A DNA stretch of 8,516 nucleotides from Microbacteriaceae bacterium (GTDB taxonomy: Bacteria; Actinomycetota; Actinomycetes; Actinomycetales; Microbacteriaceae). Below the pieces are notes generated by a model. The model saw nothing but the letters and a program-made list of their open reading frames with translations, ran no database searches and had not been told where the DNA came from. The first letter of the stretch is position 1. The number at the start of each line of letters is the position of its first letter. The translations under genes and the position numbers were made by a program. The DNA is taken from NCBI GenBank assembly GCA_011620705.1, contig WOYR01000085.1, forward strand, positions 3,196 through 11,711, given 5' to 3'. Positions 5,659 to 8,516 of the stretch are shown here, piece after piece.

Positions 5659-6978
5659 TCAGCCCCGGCGGCGCGCGGATGCGGCGGCCCGCCGCCCCCG
5701 CACCAGCACGTTGGCCGCCGTCGACACCGCCACGAGCGCTGCGGCGGCCGCGGGCACCCACAGCCCCCCGTAGCTGTCGCCGCCGTCGGTGGCGGAGCCG
5801 CTCAGGTTCGCCCCGATCGTGACCCCCACCGCGAGGGCGACGGTCGGCCACGACATCGCGACGGTGACGTTCTCGCGGGCGCTGAGCGTCTCGATGAGCG
5901 AACTCGCCGCGATCAGGATCGGGGTGGTGGCGAGTCCGGCGCACAGGCTCATCACCGCGAAGCCGATCGGCGAGCCGACCAGGGCGTACCACGGCATCAC
6001 GACGGCGAAGAGTGCGCCGGCGACGGCGAGGCGGCGGACCGGGGGCCAGTGCGCGCCGATGACGCCGAACAGGAATCCGGCCGTGACGCTCCCGAGTGCG
6101 AAGACCGCGAGCAGCAGCCCGGCGATCGCGGTGGCGTGCAGTCCGTGCGAGATGCCCACAGCGGTCAGGTCGACCGAGCCGAAGATCAGCCCGACGCCGA
6201 CATAGCCGGGAAGCAGGCCGAGCACGCCCGCCGGGAGCCAGGCGCGAAAGCCGCGGGCGGCTTCCGGCGCCGGCTCGAGGGACGGGATGGGCGCTGTGCG
6301 CCTCTGGATCAGCAGCGCCGCCCCGCCGAGCAGCGTGGCGCCCACCCCGACCACGAAGCCCGCCACCGGGTCCGCCGCGGCGGCGATGATCGTGACCAGC
6401 GGCGGTCCGATCACGAAGGTGAACTCGTCGAGCACCGACTCGAAGGCGAGGGCGGTGTGCCGCTGCCTGCCGCTAGCCGGGTCGGAGCCGGCGAGCAGAT
6501 GGATCCAGCGGGCGCGGGTGAGCGCGCCGGCGTCGATCGCGGAGGCGCCGATCAGGAAGGATGCTGCCACCCAGGTGACCGGCGGCATCCCGAACTGCAC
6601 AGAGAGCAGCAGGAGCGCGGCCGAGACCGCCAGGGCGCCGAGGGCGACCGGGAGCACGCGCGTCTGCCCGAGCCGGTCGGCGGCGCGCGACCAGAACGGT
6701 CCCGCGATGGCAGAACCGATGACCACGGCGCCGGAGGCCGCACCGCCGACCGCGTAGCTCTGCCCGTGCGCGGCGATCAGCAGGATCGTGCTGATCCCGG
6801 CGGTCGAGCGGACCAGCCGCGCGAACCAGCCGGCCAGCGAGAACCGCCATGCGCCGTCACGCCCGAGGATCGCGCCATAGGGGCGGAGCAGCCGGGGCCG
6901 CGCGAGGGGGAACTGCACTGCGCGTTCCGTTCTGGCGGTATCGAAGACGGGAAAGCCCGTCGGCTGCTCGGACCGCAT
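5659..6978 (-). CDS. Major facilitator superfamily transporter
   Basis: This is an integral membrane transporter with about 12 hydrophobic segments in two halves. The 439-residue length is usual for MFS. A hydrophilic N-terminal tail of about 42 residues precedes TM1. The loop between TM2 and TM3 carries the MFS signature GPFWSRAADRLGQTR (93-107, with D101 and R102), equivalent to the GxxxDRxGR motif. Substrate and direction are not deducible; a drug or metabolite exporter is a guess. I use ATG 6978 rather than the longer frame start at 7011, because a -10 element TAAACT lies just four bases before it with a matching -35 at 17 bases. That predicts a leaderless message and would place the longer start upstream of transcription. 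The gene is divergent from the prepilin peptidase gene. Confidence 0.88.
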   Translation of the reverse strand: MRSEQPTGFPVFDTARTERAVQFPLARPRLLRPYGAILGRDGAWRFSLAGWFARLVRSTAGISTILLIAAHGQSYAVGGAASGAVVIGSAIAGPFWSRAADRLGQTRVLPVALGALAVSAALLLLSVQFGMPPVTWVAASFLIGASAIDAGALTRARWIHLLAGSDPASGRQRHTALAFESVLDEFTFVIGPPLVTIIAAAADPVAGFVVGVGATLLGGAALLIQRRTAPIPSLEPAPEAARGFRAWLPAGVLGLLPGYVGVGLIFGSVDLTAVGISHGLHATAIAGLLLAVFALGSVTAGFLFGVIGAHWPPVRRLAVAGALFAVVMPWYALVGSPIGFAVMSLCAGLATTPILIAASSLIETLSARENVTVAMSWPTVALAVGVTIGANLSGSATDGGDSYGGLWVPAAAAALVAVSTAANVLVRGRRAAASARRRG

Positions 6979-6982
6979 GCTC

Positions 6983-7011
6983 AGTTTAGCGGGGTGTGCA
7001 CTGGCCGTCAT
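6983..7011 (-). promoter_or_regulatory. Leaderless-type promoter of the MFS gene
   Basis: Minus strand: ATGACG (7011-7006, four of six to TTGACA), a spacer of exactly 17 bases, then TAAACT (6988-6983, four of six to TATAAT), then GAGC and the ATG at 6978. A transcript would start at or next to the A of ATG. No Shine-Dalgarno sequence is present, consistent with leaderless translation, which is frequent in actinobacteria. Confidence 0.5.
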
Positions 7012-7030
7012 GCGAGCGGATGCCCCGCGC

Positions 7031-7036
7031 TATCTT
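7031..7036 (+). promoter_or_regulatory. Candidate -10 element of the prepilin peptidase gene
   Basis: TATCTT lies six bases before GTG 7043, the spacing expected for a leaderless transcript starting at the start codon. No good -35 was found at 16-19 bases upstream, so support is modest. It helps to choose GTG 7043 over ATG 7010. Confidence 0.3.
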
Positions 7037-7042
7037 CAGCGG

Positions 7043-7558
7043 GTGCGGGTGGTCGAAGTGCTGGTGTCGTTCGGGCTGGCGGTGCCCGCGTGGTTCGCGT
7101 TCGGACCGGCACCCGCCACGATCCCGGCGCTCGCCGTCGCGGCGGTGGCGCCTGCGCTGGTGCGCGTCGATCTGGCCGAGCACCGGCTGCCGAACCGGCT
7201 GGTGGTTCCGGCCATCGCGGCGGGAGGGGCCGGGCTGCTGCTGAGCTGGCCGGTGTCCGGGGAGCTGCCGCTCGTCCCGCTGCTCGCCGCGCTGATCTAC
7301 GGCGGCGTCCTGTTCGTGCTCGCGCTGTTCGACGGCATGGGGATGGGGGACGTGAAACTCGCCGCGGCGCTGGGGCTCGCGAGTCCGACCGTCATGGTCG
7401 CGCTCGCCTCGCCGCTGATCGCGTTCCTGCTCGGCGGCATCGCGGCCCTGTCCGCGCTGATCCGCCGCGGCCGCGGCCGCAGGATCGCGTTCGGGCCGTT
7501 CCTGCTGGTGGGGTACTTCGGACCGCTGGTCCTGACGGCGGTCGTGAGACCCGCCTGA
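7043..7558 (+). CDS. Prepilin peptidase-like A24 aspartyl protease
   Basis: This is an integral membrane aspartic protease of family A24 (PilD/TadV/CpaA type), which removes the leader of type IV pilin-like or Flp pilin precursors at the cytoplasmic membrane face. With GTG 7043 it has 171 residues, the short form without the N-terminal cysteine-rich methylase domain. Both catalytic aspartates are visible: D43 in VDLAEHRLPN and D103 in GMGMGDVK, the GxGD motif. About six hydrophobic segments are present, and AFGPFLLVGY near the end is typical. ATG 7010 (182 residues) and ATG 6977 (193 residues) are alternatives; codons between 7010 and 7043 include unusual ones for this genome (CGA, TAT, CTT), and a -10-like TATCTT lies inside that stretch. 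No pilin or secretion ATPase gene is in the window, so its substrate must be encoded elsewhere. Confidence 0.85.
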   Translation: MRVVEVLVSFGLAVPAWFAFGPAPATIPALAVAAVAPALVRVDLAEHRLPNRLVVPAIAAGGAGLLLSWPVSGELPLVPLLAALIYGGVLFVLALFDGMGMGDVKLAAALGLASPTVMVALASPLIAFLLGGIAALSALIRRGRGRRIAFGPFLLVGYFGPLVLTAVVRPA

Positions 7559-7566
7559 CCCCCCCT

Positions 7567-7622
7567 CGATTCGTGCGAAACGGTCGTTGAGAAACGGGAA
7601 ACCGACGATTTCGCACGAATCG
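7567..7622. repeat. 56-bp inverted repeat with 14-bp perfect arms
   Basis: CGATTCGTGCGAAA (7567-7580) and TTTCGCACGAATCG (7609-7622) are exact reverse complements around a 28-base centre. Beyond one mismatch, CCCC (7562-7565) can pair with GGGG (7624-7627). The centre holds GAAACGG again (7591-7597, first copy 7577-7583) and CGGT/ACCG arms. It starts eight bases after the peptidase stop, between convergent genes, so it may terminate both. Its length and lower GC than the surroundings also suit a small dispersed palindromic repeat. Confidence 0.6.
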
Positions 7623-7623
7623 T

Positions 7624-7646
7624 GGGGCGGGGCGGGGCGGGGCGGG
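7624..7646 (+). other. G-quadruplex-forming tract
   Basis: Four GGGG runs and one GGG run are separated by single C bases, an ideal intramolecular G-quadruplex pattern on the plus strand. The G-rich character continues less regularly to about 7684. It directly follows the inverted repeat and precedes the fumarase stop codon by about 40 bases. In RNA it would appear only in read-through from the peptidase gene; the fumarase transcript would carry the C-rich complement. Confidence 0.6.
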
Positions 7647-7684
7647 ACGTGGCGGAGCGCGGGTGGGGCGGAGAGCGGGCGGGG

Positions 7685-8516
7685 TCAGCCGGGGTGCGTC
7701 ATCGAGAGCACATCGAGCGCCGTGTCCAGCTGCCCGAGCGTCACCTCGCCGCGCTCGACGAAGCCGAGGTCGATGACCGACTCGCGGATCGTCATCCCCT
7801 CGGCCACGGCGTGCTTGGCGATCTTCGCAGCGTTCTCGTAGCCGATGATCTTGTTCAGCGGCGTCACGATCGACGGCGAGGACTCGGCCATCGCGCGGGC
7901 GCGCTCGACGTTGGCCTGCAGGCCGTCGATCGTGGTGTCGGCCAGCAGCCGCGTCGAGTTCGACAGCAGGCGGATCGACTCCAGCAGCGCCGTGCCCATC
8001 ACCGGGATCGCGACGTTGAGCTCGAAGTTGCCGCTCGCGCCGGCCCAGGCGATCGTGGAGTCGTTGCCCATCACGCGGGCGGCGACCATGATCGTGGCCT
8101 CCGGGATCACCGGGTTGACCTTGCCGGGCATGATCGACGATCCGGGCTGCAGATCGGGGATGTGGATCTCGTTGAGCCCGGTGTTCGGGCCCGATCCCAT
8201 CCAGCGCAGGTCGTTGCAGATCTTGATCAGCGAGACCGCGAGCACGCGCAGCGCCCCGGATGCCTCGACCAGCCCGTCGCGGGCGCCCTGCGCCTCGAAG
8301 TGGTCCGCGGCCTCGGTGATCGGGAGCGCGGTCGACTCCGCGAGGATGGCGATGACCTTCTGCGAGAAGCCGGCAGGGGTGTTGATCCCGGTGCCGACCG
8401 CTGTGCCGCCCAGCGGGACCTCGGCGACGTGCGCCAGCGTGCCCTGCACCCGCTCGATCGCGAGGCGCATCTGACGGGCGTAGCCGCCGAACTCCTGGCC
8501 GAGGGTGACCGGAGTG
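7685..8516 (-). CDS. fumC: Class II fumarate hydratase, C-terminal part
   Basis: FumC interconverts fumarate and malate in the TCA cycle as a cytosolic homotetramer, without an iron-sulfur cluster. The window edge removes the N-terminal portion; the 276 visible residues begin TPVTLGQEFGGYARQ, which corresponds to just after the TH motif of E. coli FumC near residue 188. The fumarase/aspartase signature GSSIMPGKVNP is at fragment residues 125-135 (8111-8143) and contains the catalytic serine loop. GGTAVGTGIN (36-45), NDLRWMGSGPNTGL (101-114) and TPLNKIIGYENAAKIAK (218-234) are also as expected of FumC rather than aspartase. The C-terminus ends normally at the TGA. By analogy to Rv1098c-Rv1099c, a glpX gene may lie upstream, beyond the window. 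Its 3' end faces the prepilin peptidase gene. Confidence 0.96.
   Translation of the reverse strand, partial: TPVTLGQEFGGYARQMRLAIERVQGTLAHVAEVPLGGTAVGTGINTPAGFSQKVIAILAESTALPITEAADHFEAQGARDGLVEASGALRVLAVSLIKICNDLRWMGSGPNTGLNEIHIPDLQPGSSIMPGKVNPVIPEATIMVAARVMGNDSTIAWAGASGNFELNVAIPVMGTALLESIRLLSNSTRLLADTTIDGLQANVERARAMAESSPSIVTPLNKIIGYENAAKIAKHAVAEGMTIRESVIDLGFVERGEVTLGQLDTALDVLSMTHPG

Noticed and set aside
5650..7590. A 646-codon plus-strand open frame antisense to the MFS gene
   Set aside because: Its predicted protein is a low-complexity run of Arg, Gly, Asp, Ala and Glu, typical of the reverse frame of a high-GC gene. The minus-strand MFS frame has clear membrane segments and a family motif.
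1..8516. CRISPR array, prophage, insertion sequence, defence island or toxin-antitoxin locus
   Set aside because: No regularly spaced repeats, transposase, integrase or attachment-site pattern was seen. PhoH2 contains a PIN domain, but as part of a conserved fusion enzyme in a housekeeping context.

Overview
This window looks like chromosomal core sequence from a high-GC actinobacterium, most likely a member of Microbacteriaceae close to Microbacterium. The evidence is GC content of roughly 70 % by eye, strong G/C preference at third codon positions, several GTG or TTG starts, few classical Shine-Dalgarno sites, and the gene content. No tRNA, rRNA, CRISPR array, insertion sequence or phage gene was seen. 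Family names rest on motif recognition and memory; no database search was possible.

The left part (about 1-2880) follows the order known around Rv1080c-Rv1086 of Mycobacterium tuberculosis: greA (minus), a DUF4307 membrane-anchored protein (minus), a small one-TM protein like Rv1083 (plus), a hemolysin III/TrhA PAQR membrane protein (minus), and a short-chain cis-prenyltransferase like Rv1086 (plus). The mycothiol S-conjugate amidase gene (mca, Rv1082), which sits between the DUF4307 and Rv1083-type genes in mycobacteria, is absent. In its place is a 107-bp intergenic gap with a perfect 9+1+9 palindrome that resembles an operator. Seven bases after the prenyltransferase is a fold-type I PLP enzyme (class V aminotransferase family), probably co-transcribed.

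The middle (4025-5637) holds phoH2, a fusion of a PIN ribonuclease domain and a PhoH ATPase. It is preceded by a structured, apparently non-coding leader of about 200 bp and followed by a long hairpin terminator. The right part has a divergent pair: an MFS transporter (minus) and a prepilin peptidase of the A24 family (plus). Only 64 bp separate their preferred starts, and the MFS promoter looks leaderless. The window ends in the C-terminal part of class II fumarase FumC (minus, cut by the right edge). phoH2 and fum are also near neighbours in mycobacteria (Rv1095 and Rv1098c), so the MFS/peptidase pair looks like a lineage-specific insert in a conserved backbone.

The genes do not form one pathway. 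They are housekeeping functions: transcription fidelity (GreA), isoprenoid precursor synthesis, membrane homeostasis, RNA metabolism (PhoH2) and the TCA cycle (FumC). I see no convincing new multi-gene system. The points worth a second look are mostly regulatory: the palindrome at 976-994, a possible ATC start for the DUF4307 gene, the phoH2 leader, recurrent leaderless-type promoters, and a 14-bp-arm inverted repeat next to a G-quadruplex tract at 7567-7646.
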